Counted from the stretch's first letter, positions 8,234 to 17,269 are shown. The stretch: 64,000 nucleotides of DNA from Bdellovibrio sp. (GCA_014376435.1 JACMRL010000025.1:62001-126000); one strand, 5' to 3'. The notes: generated from the sequence alone by a model not told the origin. Numbers and translations are program-made.

Positions 8234-9626
8234 TTGACTTCTCCTTCGCAATTAACGATTTAGTGCCGATTACTTCGGCCATGATTAAACCGTCTTTAAT
8301 TTTAATTTCAATTTGATCTGATTTTTTAACATCTTTAATTTTACGAACAATTTTAGCGCCACTTGAAACAATCGAATAACCACGATCCACAACTTTTAAT
8401 GGGCTTAATGAATCAAGCAGGCTCATTACGTTTTTAATTTTGTAGTCGTAAGAACTTAATTTAGTCGTTAACGTATTTGTCATGCGCATTTGAAATTTTT
8501 CAATTTTAGCTTTGAAAGCCTGAATAACATCTGTGGGTTGCGCCAACTGTTCTTGCAACAACTGAACATCATGCTTTTTATTATTTAATACCGACTTCAT
8601 TGAATATTCTAAGCGCGTTAGCAATTCATCATTCCGTAATGAGTAGTCTTGCAATTTCTTTTTAGGATCAATCAATCGCTTTACCGTTAAAGAAAACATT
8701 TGCTGTTTTAAGCGTAAAAGTTTTTGCAAAGTCGAAATCAACATGCGGTCCGCATGATTTAATTTTTGTGTAATCTCAACTGAACTTTTTGCTACAAGCT
8801 CGGCTGCCGCCGAAGGAGTGGGCGCACGCAAGTCTGCAACGAAATCGGCAATCGTGAAATCAATTTCGTGACCAACCGCTGAAATGATGGGAATCGTTGC
8901 TGAGGCAATTAACCGCGCTAGTTTTTCATCATTAAAGCTCCACAGATCTTCCATCGATCCGCCACCGCGACCAATGATAATTACATCAACCGGAAGCTTC
9001 AACGCTAATTGAAGCGAATCAACGATCGAGGCCGCTGCATTAACCCCTTGAACTAAAGCCGGCACTAAAGTGATTTGTACGTTTTTCGCACGACGGCTCA
9101 TGATATTTAAAATATCTTGAATTGCGGCGCCCGTGGGCGAAGTAACGATCGCCACATGTCTTGGATAAGCAGGAATTGGTTTTTTTCTTGCGGCATCAAA
9201 TAAGCCTTCAAGTTTTAATTTTTCTTTTAATTGTTCGAATTGTTTCTGCAAAGCTCCCGCGCCAACGGGCTCCATCGACTCGCACGCAATTTGATAAGTA
9301 CCGCGAGGCTCGTAAACTGTAATTCGTCCGCGAATAATAACTTCTAAACCATCGTGTGGTTTAAATTTTAACTTTGAATTAAATCCGCGAAACATAATCG
9401 CCGAGATTTGCGCTTTGGAATCTTTTAAAGAAAAATAAAAATGACCTGATGAATGTGGTTTAAAATTTGAAATTTCGGCCTGCAACCAAACAATTCCTAA
9501 ATTTCCTTCAAGTGTTTGACGAATGTGTGCATTCAGCTGTTCGACGCTGTAGACAACGGATTCACGTGCAGAAGACTGCTTGCCGGATTCAGAATTTTCA
9601 ATAGGGTTGAAGGTGTCCTGAGACAT
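8223..9626 (-). CDS. xseA: Exodeoxyribonuclease VII large subunit
   Basis: Large catalytic subunit degrading single-stranded DNA from both ends. An N-terminal OB-fold (VYSVEQLNAHIRQTLEGNLG, then VWLQAEISNFKPHSSGHFYF) is followed by the catalytic core with VAIVTSPTGAAIQDI, VIIIGRGGGSMEDLW and AVGHEIDFTIADFVADLRAP (about 155-275), and a long coiled-coil region to about 400. At 467 residues it is full length. The first about 20 residues are a low-complexity extension. AAGG precedes the ATG. It heads the xseA-xseB-ispA-tlyA-patatin operon. Confidence 0.94.
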   Translation of the reverse strand: MSQDTFNPIENSESGKQSSARESVVYSVEQLNAHIRQTLEGNLGIVWLQAEISNFKPHSSGHFYFSLKDSKAQISAIMFRGFNSKLKFKPHDGLEVIIRGRITVYEPRGTYQIACESMEPVGAGALQKQFEQLKEKLKLEGLFDAARKKPIPAYPRHVAIVTSPTGAAIQDILNIMSRRAKNVQITLVPALVQGVNAAASIVDSLQLALKLPVDVIIIGRGGGSMEDLWSFNDEKLARLIASATIPIISAVGHEIDFTIADFVADLRAPTPSAAAELVAKSSVEITQKLNHADRMLISTLQKLLRLKQQMFSLTVKRLIDPKKKLQDYSLRNDELLTRLEYSMKSVLNNKKHDVQLLQEQLAQPTDVIQAFKAKIEKFQMRMTNTLTTKLSSYDYKIKNVMSLLDSLSPLKVVDRGYSIVSSGAKIVRKIKDVKKSDQIEIKIKDGLIMAEVIGTKSLIAKEKSNGL

Positions 9627-9660
9627 GCAAGGACCTTAGCAGCCAGATCATTTATGTCAA

Positions 9661-9891
9661 TTAAGAAAACCAGATATTTTGCAGTGACCAAAGACCACCT
9701 GCGTAGAGTGAAAATACCGCTATTTTTCGATGCTTTTCAAATGTCGCATATTGAGACGGCATTTGCTTTCGCGCTAATGCAACCAGGTATGGGATTTCAA
9801 GAACAAAGTTTATCGCTAGACCATAAAAGAACACAAAAAACGGAAAATAAAAATCAAGGCTTTGAATTGTAAAGTTGTTAGCATAAAACAT
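9661..9891 (-). CDS. Small membrane protein of unknown function
   Basis: A 76-residue ORF, MFYANNFTIQSLDFYFPF and on, with a hydrophobic first half (LDFYFPFFVFFYGLAINFVL, about 12-31), a basic middle (ARKQMPSQYATFEKHRK) and a second hydrophobic stretch near the C-terminus (IAVFSLYAGGLWSLQNIWF). That gives one or two membrane segments. No family was recognised. It lies 34 bases upstream of xseA on the same strand and 2 bases after the stop of another tiny ORF. A 118-residue ORF on the opposite strand looks like its shadow. Confidence 0.5.
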   Translation of the reverse strand: MFYANNFTIQSLDFYFPFFVFFYGLAINFVLEIPYLVALARKQMPSQYATFEKHRKIAVFSLYAGGLWSLQNIWFS

Positions 9892-9893
9892 GC

Positions 9894-10016
9894 CTATAAT
9901 TCGGAAGAAAAAGAAACTTTCTTGAGTCCTGATTCATAGACTTTCTGTAAATATTTAGGTATTCTATTCATGGGTTCGACGACGTAAAACTCATCGAAAA
10001 TAAACCTTACAAGCAT
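9894..10016 (-). CDS. Tiny ORF, 40 residues, possibly a gene remnant
   Basis: ATG at 10016 to TAG at 9894-9896 encodes a soluble-looking 40-residue peptide beginning MLVRFIFDEFYVVEPMNRIP and ending FSSEL. The stop is two bases before the start of the 76-residue membrane protein gene, so the two would be coupled. There is no strong Shine-Dalgarno. It may be a real small protein, or the tail of a larger gene truncated by whatever placed the transposase-type motif at 10022-10046, immediately upstream. Confidence 0.35.
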   Translation of the reverse strand: MLVRFIFDEFYVVEPMNRIPKYLQKVYESGLKKVSFSSEL

Positions 10017-10021
10017 ATATT

Positions 10022-10046
10022 TGGGGGCTGTCCCTGACAATGGTGT
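10022..10046. repeat. Transposase-associated motif, second copy without gene
   Basis: GGGGGCTGTCCC followed by TGACAATGGTGT. CTGTCCC (10028-10034) and AATGGTGT (10039-10046) both occur immediately upstream of the RAYT gene at 261-287, here in the reverse order. No transposase is present. It looks like an orphan end or a non-autonomous remnant. Confidence 0.35.
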
Positions 10047-10237
10047 GCATGCTCACCTCGTAGTGAGAAGCCTAAAGTTGTTACCATGGCCACCCACCTT
10101 GCAATCAGAGGTTTAGTTTCAGAGTTGTCCTCGAGCCTTTTTTTTTGCCTTTTCATCAACTTTTTCAGTCCCATTTCTGGACCTTTATCCCATGAATCTA
10201 CCTCGAGAATTAAACGAATTAAGCCGATAAGTAGACA
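10047..10237 (+). promoter_or_regulatory. Upstream region of the duplicated module
   Basis: This stretch has no convincing gene. A 12-codon ATG ORF at 10194-10232 could be a leader peptide but has no support. GCCGATAA (10223-10230) equals the sigma-28 -10 consensus and also contains a sigma-70-like CGATAA. It ends seven bases before the GTG start at 10238, the same spacing seen at other leaderless-type starts here. No matching -35 element was found at the right distance. Confidence 0.25.
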
Positions 10238-12352
10238 GTGAAATCTGTTATCAAAGTTAACCTACTTTTTGCTTTTCTATTTCTATTTGCAGGCTGCTCT
10301 GCGATTAAAAATTCTCAGTATGAGCAATATCTTTCTTTAGAATCAGAAATTACGGAGTGCTTAACTAGCTTCACCTATGCTTCACCAAACTACATCAACG
10401 GGACAGCTACTTTTTATAAACGAGGGCTCAACTTAGTCGTGCAGTCTGGTGAATTAAAAAATATGTTTCAAGGAAATCCACTGGCAACTCCGTTACCTAT
10501 TCGCTTTGCGGAAGTTGCGGTTTATGATGGAAGTAATAAATTGGTTCAATGCGGAAAAACGGATGTTACGGGCCGACTAAAAGCGTTAGACGGAATTTCA
10601 AATTTAATTATTCCAGCCACGGCGGGAAATTATACCGTTCGCGTTTTAGCGCGAACTCATAAAACATTAACTTTTGGTGGCAAACTTCCATTTGAAATGT
10701 TCTTGGCCGTTAAAGAAGACATTTACACTAATAAAGTTCATTATGTGTCGGGAACTAGTTATTCAAACGGCGTTGATGGTATTACAAATTTAGATATCAA
10801 AGCATTCGCCCGCCAAACTCAAGATTTAGCAATTAGAGGCGGAGCTTTTAACGCATTAAACACAATTCAAACGGCTTATGAATTTATTCAAAATAATACC
10901 GGCCCCGTAACTACGACCTGTTTAAATAGTAAATTAAACGTTTACTGGAAAGCAGGGTTTAATCCCGGACAATATTTAGAACCTAGTACAAATCCGGCGA
11001 ATGTCACCAGTAATTCATACTATGTAAATGGCGAAAAAAATCTTTTTATCACGGGTGGAAAATTAGGAAATGTTAGTATTGAAACCGCTCATCACTTCGA
11101 TGATTTTGTTATTATCCATGAATTGGGACATTTTATTGAAGCCCAGTGTGGGCAGTTAACGTCTCCCGGTGGTAGTCATTCGATCATTGCACGAATTGAT
11201 CCCCGCTTGGCTTGGACCGAAGGTTGGGCAAATTATTTTGCTGGCCAAGTTATGAATGCTAAAATTTCTTCTTTAAATCCTGAACTTATTCCAAAGCTTG
11301 CGGCCGAGGGATTACCTTCGTCTTGGAAATATTTTTTCGCTTCAAAAGGTTTTACAGATAGTTTTCAAGGAATTACAAATGGTACCGGGTTTATGTTTGA
11401 TATGTCTAAGCCAGGAAATAATCCTGATATTTGGCAAATTGGCGCATTTGAAGGTTTTCTTTTTGACCCCGTCGATCCGCCCAGATATCTCGGCGAAGGT
11501 CACTTTCGCGAGGGTGCAATCACAAGGGGATTATTCAAATTAACAAATACCTGTGGAGCAAATTGTATGAGTGCGTCTCCGATTTCTTTTCAAAATATTT
11601 GGAAAAGTATGGATCGTATTACGGGCGCGGGTAAATCAATCTATACATTTAAAGACTCACATCGAGTATTAGAAATACTTAAAAATTTTATCACGGTAGG
11701 AAATACGGTTCCGGCCAACTGGACACCTTATAAAACCGTAAATCAAGCCACGACGTCTGAAGCACTACAACTATTTAGCGACGGGCTTTATACAACCGGC
11801 GCGGGCGTATCAGCGATTAATCGCTGGACACCTTACGGAACATTTTTAACTACAAAATTGGCGGGCAGTTGCGCTAACGGATTAAATTATATTGAACCAC
11901 GTACCGACGATCCTGTTTTAACTTCTACAAATTCTGATCAGCGCTATTCAAATCAATACTTTACTTTTGATCCGGCTATTTTAACTGGAATCACACAGCT
12001 TAATTTCACTTTCACTAAAGTAAATGGGTCTGGGTCTAACGTAGAATTCGATATACTGCTTTACGGAGCCGGCTACTTTCATGCACCTGACTACACTTGC
12101 ACCGCCTACAATGCGAACGCTGAGTGCGTAGGATCTTGGGCGCCAACACGCACAGTTGCGTCTGATATGTTGCGCAGTGATCGTCGTGCCGGTGCCCTCG
12201 CAACTAAAACGATCAGGACTTTGAACCTGCTTGATCCAACTCAACGTTACTTAATTGATGTGCGCGCTTACACGGCCAACAGATCAATCGCTACGGTTAC
12301 CGATTATTCTTACACAATCACCGATCAGAATGGTTTAAGCATATGCCCTTAA
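10238..12352 (+). CDS. HExxH lipoprotein, copy A1 of a duplicated module
   Basis: A 704-residue surface or periplasmic lipoprotein (FLFLFAGC lipobox, Cys19-20 region) starting at GTG. Visible layout: a carboxypeptidase-regulatory-like beta domain (about 45-180, with RFAEVAVYD and CGKTDVTGRLKALDG), then a zinc-protease-like core with His294-Glu295-LG-His298 and a downstream Glu328 in TEGWANYF, thirty residues later as in gluzincins. At the C-terminus is a domain beginning SDQRYSNQYF and ending VRAYT, resembling pre-peptidase C-terminal (PPC) domains. The metal triad is intact, so peptidase activity is plausible. Its stop overlaps the next gene by 10 bases. The same layout recurs at 12857. No named family was recognised. 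Confidence 0.7.
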   Translation: MKSVIKVNLLFAFLFLFAGCSAIKNSQYEQYLSLESEITECLTSFTYASPNYINGTATFYKRGLNLVVQSGELKNMFQGNPLATPLPIRFAEVAVYDGSNKLVQCGKTDVTGRLKALDGISNLIIPATAGNYTVRVLARTHKTLTFGGKLPFEMFLAVKEDIYTNKVHYVSGTSYSNGVDGITNLDIKAFARQTQDLAIRGGAFNALNTIQTAYEFIQNNTGPVTTTCLNSKLNVYWKAGFNPGQYLEPSTNPANVTSNSYYVNGEKNLFITGGKLGNVSIETAHHFDDFVIIHELGHFIEAQCGQLTSPGGSHSIIARIDPRLAWTEGWANYFAGQVMNAKISSLNPELIPKLAAEGLPSSWKYFFASKGFTDSFQGITNGTGFMFDMSKPGNNPDIWQIGAFEGFLFDPVDPPRYLGEGHFREGAITRGLFKLTNTCGANCMSASPISFQNIWKSMDRITGAGKSIYTFKDSHRVLEILKNFITVGNTVPANWTPYKTVNQATTSEALQLFSDGLYTTGAGVSAINRWTPYGTFLTTKLAGSCANGLNYIEPRTDDPVLTSTNSDQRYSNQYFTFDPAILTGITQLNFTFTKVNGSGSNVEFDILLYGAGYFHAPDYTCTAYNANAECVGSWAPTRTVASDMLRSDRRAGALATKTIRTLNLLDPTQRYLIDVRAYTANRSIATVTDYSYTITDQNGLSICP

Positions 12353-12876
12353 AAATAGCCTGTTTTATTATTTTAATTTTTTTAATTATCAGCGGCGGCA
12401 TTTACTTTGCTCGAAGTAAGCACGTTACCACGTCACCAAGTGGTTTTGCGAATATTACTCAATCTATTTATTCCAATCGTGGAATTGTTGATCGAATTAT
12501 TTCCATTCAATTATCTTCTAAAAATACAGATAGCGAAACCCAAGAAATTACGGCCGAGATTTCAATGCCGTTCGATTATGCGGAAACTCTTCAATACAAA
12601 TGGAATTTGGCGGAAAATGTAGTTATTGCGGCCGGTGATCTAAGCGGTGTAGTTGATAATTTAAAAGCCAGCTCACCCACAAAAATTAAAATATTAGTAA
12701 AAGGTTTCGTAAACAACGAAAGTCGCTTTATTAGTTTTGAGGCTGTCGGGCAAACCACTTCGCGCCGAATCTATGGTGAAAGCTTACTAGCTTCGCAAGC
12801 AGAAAAATCTTTTGAAAATATAGTGCAAAACGTAGAACGAATTAAAGCTTCTCGAAATGGAAAATCACGTGAATAA
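12343..12876 (+). CDS. Membrane-anchored Ig-like partner, copy B1
   Basis: A 177-residue protein with an N-terminal membrane helix (IACFIILIFLIISGGIYF, about 5-22) and a beta-rich periplasmic part. The stretch LQYKWNLAENVVIAAGDLSG then VVDNLKASSPTKIKI matches LTFTWHLPKDAEIVDGSLTG in the second copy (14899), so the two are paralogues. The C-terminus is a short charged helix (SFENIVQNVERIKAS). It overlaps the lipoprotein before it by 10 bases and the one after it by 20 bases, implying coupled translation. The function is unknown; a stalk, inhibitor or chaperone for the adjacent lipoprotein is inference. Confidence 0.6.
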   Translation: MPLKIACFIILIFLIISGGIYFARSKHVTTSPSGFANITQSIYSNRGIVDRIISIQLSSKNTDSETQEITAEISMPFDYAETLQYKWNLAENVVIAAGDLSGVVDNLKASSPTKIKILVKGFVNNESRFISFEAVGQTTSRRIYGESLLASQAEKSFENIVQNVERIKASRNGKSRE

Positions 12877-14920
12877 AATTTTACACCTTAGCCTACTTTT
12901 TAGCTTAGCTTTGTATTCATGCACGCCAGCCGGCGAATCAGTTACCAATACGCCATCCATCGCGCCTGAAGTAAGCGAATGCTTAACCAGCACTACTTAT
13001 ATGTCGCCGGTTATAGTGAATGGTAGCGCGCACTTTTTTAAACGAAATTTAATTCCCACCACTTCGGGAACAAATGTAACCTCTATGATTTTGGGTACGT
13101 CAAATACCACACCTATTCCGATTCAATTTGCAGAGGTACAGGTGATTAATTTTGGCGGTACAGTTATTCAGTGCGGAGTGACCGACGTGAATGGCGATAT
13201 TAAAGCCTTAGATGGAACGTCTAATTTAAATATTTCCAATACAGCTGGTAATTACACGATTAAGGTTCTGGCGCGTACTAACCATACAATGACTGGATTA
13301 CCTGTAGGTAAAAACGTATTCAAAGTTTATGCTTCGGTTAAATCAGATATATATTCGAATGAAGTTCACGCTATTTCGCAAACAATGAGTTCAAACGGAG
13401 TAACCACACTGAGCCCAAATATAATTGCTTATGCTACCGAAAGCGATTCTGCCGAAATTCGTGGTGGTGCTTTTAATATTTATAACGATGTTGTTACGAC
13501 ATACAAATATTTAGGGCAAAGCACCGGCACTAGAAATTTAAGTTGTTTAAGCCCTAAGTTAGAAGTTTATTGGCGGGCTGGCTTCAACCCAGCTCAATAC
13601 ATTTATCCATCGTCTGATCCAAATAGCTTGGGTACTTTATCTTTTTATTTACGCGGCTACAACCAGCTTTATATTAACGGTGGTCGGCTAGGAAATGTAA
13701 AGACTCAAGATACTGATCACTTTGATGACGCCGTTATTATTCATGAACTAGGTCACCGCGTTGAAGATGCTTGCGGAAAAATGGATTCTCCGGGTAATTC
13801 ACACTATGGTCTTTACCGAATTGATCCACGGCTAGCGTGGTCTGAAGGCTGGGGGAATTTCTTTGGCGCGCACATCATTAGAAATAATATGTCTGCCATT
13901 AATCCTGATTTAGCTGCTTCAATTCTAACGCGTGATGGTTGGCTTTATTACTTGGATACTTCAGGTTATAATGACGGCGCCGGCAGTGCGGGTTCGATGT
14001 ATATTTATCTCAATCTTAATCGTTCTGGTGCCAACCCCGAATCTGCATTTGTTAATGGAAATTTACGCTACTACGATAAAGTCAGTTCTGTTAGCAATCC
14101 AGGCGAAGGTCATTACCGCGAAGTTTCGATTGCGCGTAGCTTATTTAAATCAACAAATACATGCACGGCAGCTTGTACAAATTGTTCAAGCTGTACCAAT
14201 GCCGATTATTTTGAAAATTTTTGGCGAGCTCTCGAAAACGATCCGACCGGAATTGGAATGGGAAAAAATATTTTTCCATTCCGCAGCTCGGCGCGCTTTT
14301 ATAGCCGTCTTAACCAATCATTTGGCGGTTCAACTCCGGCCGCAATTGATTCGATTTTAAATTCAAACGAAGCTCAACAACGAGAAGCAAATACCGATTT
14401 TACCGTCCTTGGGAATCGTGTATCTGTACCCTATGGAATTAAATTAATTCCTAGCGCAAGTCTTTGTCCGTTACGAATTCAGCCAAAACCTGGCTTAGGG
14501 CTAACTACGGATTCGGCTTCAGACCAAAGATTTTCAAATCACTTTTATGCGATTGATCTAGCTTCACTTCCCGGAGTTACTAGCATTAATTTAACCGCTA
14601 CAAAAATGTCGGGATCAAACCATGACATTGATCTAATTTTATTTAATCCAAGTTACAAATTTAACGAAGACTGCACGGGTCGCAACGCTGCCGGCGATTG
14701 TACCTCGGTACAAAAATCAACTTCAACCGATGCCGCGCGCGCGGACCGCTCTGCGGGTTTAATAAAACAAGTGACTTCAATCAACACTTTAGATGGTTCA
14801 CAAACTTATTTATTAGATATTCGTAGCTATCCAACCACGTTTCCCGCTATTGATTCGGAATATACTTACACTTTGACTGACCAATCCGGAGGAAACTTAT
14901 GTCCATCACCAAGCTTTTAA
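12857..14920 (+). CDS. HExxH lipoprotein, copy A2 of a duplicated module
   Basis: 687 residues, a clear paralogue of the gene at 10238 along the whole length. Matches include ECLTSTTYMSP, PIQFAEVQVINFGGTVIQCG, RGGAFNIY and LEVYWRAGFNPAQYI. The lipobox is SLALYSC. The metal site is retained: His296-Glu-Leu-Gly-His300 and Glu330 in SEGWGNFFG. It has a Cys-rich insertion (TCTAACTNCSSCTN, about 434-447) not seen in copy A1, and the same C-terminal beta domain starting SDQRFSNHFY. The ATG at 12857 overlaps the previous gene; a GTG at 12869 is an alternative start that would shorten the signal peptide by four residues. Confidence 0.7.
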   Translation: MENHVNKILHLSLLFSLALYSCTPAGESVTNTPSIAPEVSECLTSTTYMSPVIVNGSAHFFKRNLIPTTSGTNVTSMILGTSNTTPIPIQFAEVQVINFGGTVIQCGVTDVNGDIKALDGTSNLNISNTAGNYTIKVLARTNHTMTGLPVGKNVFKVYASVKSDIYSNEVHAISQTMSSNGVTTLSPNIIAYATESDSAEIRGGAFNIYNDVVTTYKYLGQSTGTRNLSCLSPKLEVYWRAGFNPAQYIYPSSDPNSLGTLSFYLRGYNQLYINGGRLGNVKTQDTDHFDDAVIIHELGHRVEDACGKMDSPGNSHYGLYRIDPRLAWSEGWGNFFGAHIIRNNMSAINPDLAASILTRDGWLYYLDTSGYNDGAGSAGSMYIYLNLNRSGANPESAFVNGNLRYYDKVSSVSNPGEGHYREVSIARSLFKSTNTCTAACTNCSSCTNADYFENFWRALENDPTGIGMGKNIFPFRSSARFYSRLNQSFGGSTPAAIDSILNSNEAQQREANTDFTVLGNRVSVPYGIKLIPSASLCPLRIQPKPGLGLTTDSASDQRFSNHFYAIDLASLPGVTSINLTATKMSGSNHDIDLILFNPSYKFNEDCTGRNAAGDCTSVQKSTSTDAARADRSAGLIKQVTSINTLDGSQTYLLDIRSYPTTFPAIDSEYTYTLTDQSGGNLCPSPSF

Positions 14921-15504
14921 AACCGTTAGTTGTTATCACCGCTGGTGCCTTCGTTGGATTTTACGCAGTGCAATTTTTTGTAAATCAACCGACTTCACAA
15001 AGTCGATTTTTAGCTTCGGCAACAATGTCCAAGCTAGGGTCAGAGCAATTTTCAAAATCATTTTTTGATATTAAAATTAAAAATGAAGATTTGGCTGAAA
15101 AAAATGACGCGGTTTCTACCGTTAAAGTAAATTTAGAAGCCTTCCAAAAACTTCCGGCTGGTTTAACTTTTACGTGGCATTTACCCAAAGATGCAGAAAT
15201 TGTAGATGGTTCCTTAACAGGTATTATTACAGAGCTTGAAGCCAGCCAAACTCAAGAATTTGAAATTAAAATTAAGGGTTACTCACACGAATTAAAAAAT
15301 CACGTGGTTTTTGCGATTAAGGGCAGTGTTCAGAACAGTTTGATTGATCGTAACGTGATCGTTTCGTCGCGCCCGGAAGATTCTTTTGAATATATTGTAC
15401 AAGCTTATGAAAAATCTAAGACTTTAGAAGCCAAAGCGAAAAAGAAACTAGGCCAAACCACCACCCATCGTGGACCGATCGACCCAAAAGACGTGATTTT
15501 TTAA
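14899..15504 (+). CDS. Membrane-anchored Ig-like partner, copy B2
   Basis: 201 residues with an N-terminal membrane segment (LVVITAGAFVGFYAVQFF, about 10-27) and a beta-rich periplasmic domain that mirrors copy B1, including the closing helix (SFEYIVQAYEKSKTLEAKAK). The start has a strong GGAGG upstream and overlaps copy A2 by 22 bases. The C-terminal tail is longer and Lys-rich compared with B1. It ends the four-gene unit, and its stop overlaps the stop of nfu on the other strand by 4 bases. No known family was recognised. Confidence 0.6.
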   Translation: MSITKLLKPLVVITAGAFVGFYAVQFFVNQPTSQSRFLASATMSKLGSEQFSKSFFDIKIKNEDLAEKNDAVSTVKVNLEAFQKLPAGLTFTWHLPKDAEIVDGSLTGIITELEASQTQEFEIKIKGYSHELKNHVVFAIKGSVQNSLIDRNVIVSSRPEDSFEYIVQAYEKSKTLEAKAKKKLGQTTTHRGPIDPKDVIF

Positions 15505-16055
15505 AGCGGAATTACTTCGATCGTTGGATTAAATTCATCGCGAAGAATTCCTTCAATCGCCATTAATGTTCCCGTTGTTGAGCTTGGACAAGTGCCGCAG
15601 GCTCCTTGGTAAGAAACATAAACTTTATTTTCATCATACTTAATTACTTCTATATCGCCGCCATCACCTTGCAGGCCTGGGCGAATCGTGCGGTCTAAAA
15701 TTTCTTCAATCGCTTGTAAATCCGGAGATAAATTTTGACGAGAAATTTTCTTTTCATCTAGGACCGTTTGGTTTGGATTATGAACGGCAATACGGGTTTG
15801 AATAACTGCACAAACTTGTTTTTGAATATCTTCACCATCAACATCGAATTGATGAGTCACCGTGATCACATTTTGAAAAAAGTGAACCTGGCGCACGCCG
15901 GCAACTTGAAAAAGTGAGCTGGCCAAGTTGTTATGTTCAGCTTCTTGAATCGTTGAATAAGTTGCCTTGCCTTCGTTTAGTACCGGGCGGTCTAATACAA
16001 ATTTCCAGGCCGCCGGGTTCGGAGTGGCTTGCACACGAATTAGTACATCTGTCAT
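15501..16055 (-). CDS. nfu: Nfu-type iron-sulfur carrier protein
   Basis: Delivers Fe-S clusters to apo-proteins. An N-terminal Nfu-N domain (VQATPNPAAWKFVLDRPVL, about 7-25) precedes the C-terminal NifU-like domain GLQGDGGDIEVIKYDENKVY and the cluster-binding CGTCPSS (Cys-x-x-Cys, about 152-158). The 184-residue two-domain form resembles mitochondrial and proteobacterial Nfu proteins. Its start overlaps the end of sufS by 4 bases, so it is the last gene of the suf operon. Confidence 0.9.
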   Translation of the reverse strand: MTDVLIRVQATPNPAAWKFVLDRPVLNEGKATYSTIQEAEHNNLASSLFQVAGVRQVHFFQNVITVTHQFDVDGEDIQKQVCAVIQTRIAVHNPNQTVLDEKKISRQNLSPDLQAIEEILDRTIRPGLQGDGGDIEVIKYDENKVYVSYQGACGTCPSSTTGTLMAIEGILRDEFNPTIEVIPL

Positions 16056-17269
16056 AAAAGCATCCTTTTGGCTTTTTTCACGCCATCGATTAATTTTTCG
16101 ATGTCACTTTCATTATTATATATAGAAATTGAGGCTCTAATTGTGCCCGTCAAGCCAAGCTTTTTTAAAAGCGGCTGCGTGCAGTGATGACCCACTCGAA
16201 CGGCAACGCCTTGCTGGTCAAGAATTTGTCCGACGTCTGAATGATGTGTGCCTTCCACTAAGAAGCTAACAATTGCTGCCTTCTGTAAAGCTTCGCCAAT
16301 AATTTTAACTCCGCCAATCGCTTTCAATTCGTCTTGCACTGTATGCATCAAAGATTGCTCGTGTTTAAAAATATTTTCTAGATCTAATTTATTAAAAAAT
16401 TCAACCGCGGCCAAGGTTCCGACGGCGCCTTCAACGTGCGGAGTACCCGCTTCAAATTTAAACGGCAGATGGTTAAATGTAGTACATTGAAATTCAACCG
16501 AAGAAATCATACTACCCCCCGTCTGATAAGGCGGCATTTGCTCTAGAAATTCTTTTTTTCCGAACAGTATACCAAAACCAAATGGGCCAAATAACTTATG
16601 CGCTGAAAAAACTAAGAAATCGACGTCCAGTTCTTTAACATTAATTTTCTTCTGTGAAACGTATTGGGCCGCATCCATTAAAGTCATGGCCCCAACTGAT
16701 TTCGCTTTTTTAATAATTTCTTTAATTGGAGTAAAAGTTCCTAAGATATTTGAGCAACTTGAAAAAGCGACGATTTTAGTTTTTTCAGTAATTTGTTCAT
16801 TGATAGAATTTAAATCAATTTCACCATTTTCTAATACCGCAATATATTTTAAAATACATTTCTTGCGTTCAGCCAACATTTGCCATGGTACAATGTTGGC
16901 GTGGTGTTCTAATTCGGTCATGACAATTTCGTCACCCTCGTTTAAAAACTTATCGCCGTAACATTGTGCGATCATGTTAATACTTTCCGTCGTACCTTTT
17001 GTAAAAATAACTTCTTCGATTGTATCAGCACCGATAAAAGTTCTGATCGTTTCACGGGATTTTTCGAATTCACTAGTGGCCGCATCACTTAAGTAATGAG
17101 CTCCGCGATGCACGTTTGCCGTTTCGTAAGAATAAAACTTCGTAATTCTTTCGATTACCGAAAGTGGCTTTAAAGTCGTCGCCGCGCTATCCAGGTAAAC
17201 CAAATCATTTCCGTGAATTTTTTGACTAAGGGCGGGAAATTGCGCGCGCAGCTCCTGAATATTAAACAT
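16052..17269 (-). CDS. sufS: Cysteine desulfurase SufS
   Basis: A PLP enzyme that removes sulfur from cysteine for Fe-S cluster assembly. The PLP lysine lies in FSAHKLFGPFGFGILFG (about 221-237), the His stacking on PLP in TELEHHANIVPWQ, and the persulfide-forming Cys in RVGHHCTQPLLKKLG (about 361-375). At 405 residues it matches the SufS (group II) form. No sufE or sufU lies in the operon, so the sulfur acceptor is either elsewhere or replaced. The start overlaps the sufD end by 8 bases. Confidence 0.94.
   Translation of the reverse strand: MFNIQELRAQFPALSQKIHGNDLVYLDSAATTLKPLSVIERITKFYSYETANVHRGAHYLSDAATSEFEKSRETIRTFIGADTIEEVIFTKGTTESINMIAQCYGDKFLNEGDEIVMTELEHHANIVPWQMLAERKKCILKYIAVLENGEIDLNSINEQITEKTKIVAFSSCSNILGTFTPIKEIIKKAKSVGAMTLMDAAQYVSQKKINVKELDVDFLVFSAHKLFGPFGFGILFGKKEFLEQMPPYQTGGSMISSVEFQCTTFNHLPFKFEAGTPHVEGAVGTLAAVEFFNKLDLENIFKHEQSLMHTVQDELKAIGGVKIIGEALQKAAIVSFLVEGTHHSDVGQILDQQGVAVRVGHHCTQPLLKKLGLTGTIRASISIYNNESDIEKLIDGVKKAKRMLL

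Noticed and set aside
9516-9872. 118-codon plus-strand ORF across the xseA start
   Set aside because: It is antisense to xseA and to the small membrane protein, with Arg/His/Cys-rich composition typical of a shadow frame.
10194-10232. 12-codon leader peptide before the duplicated module
   Set aside because: No Shine-Dalgarno, no regulatory codon run, and it ends inside the candidate -10 box.
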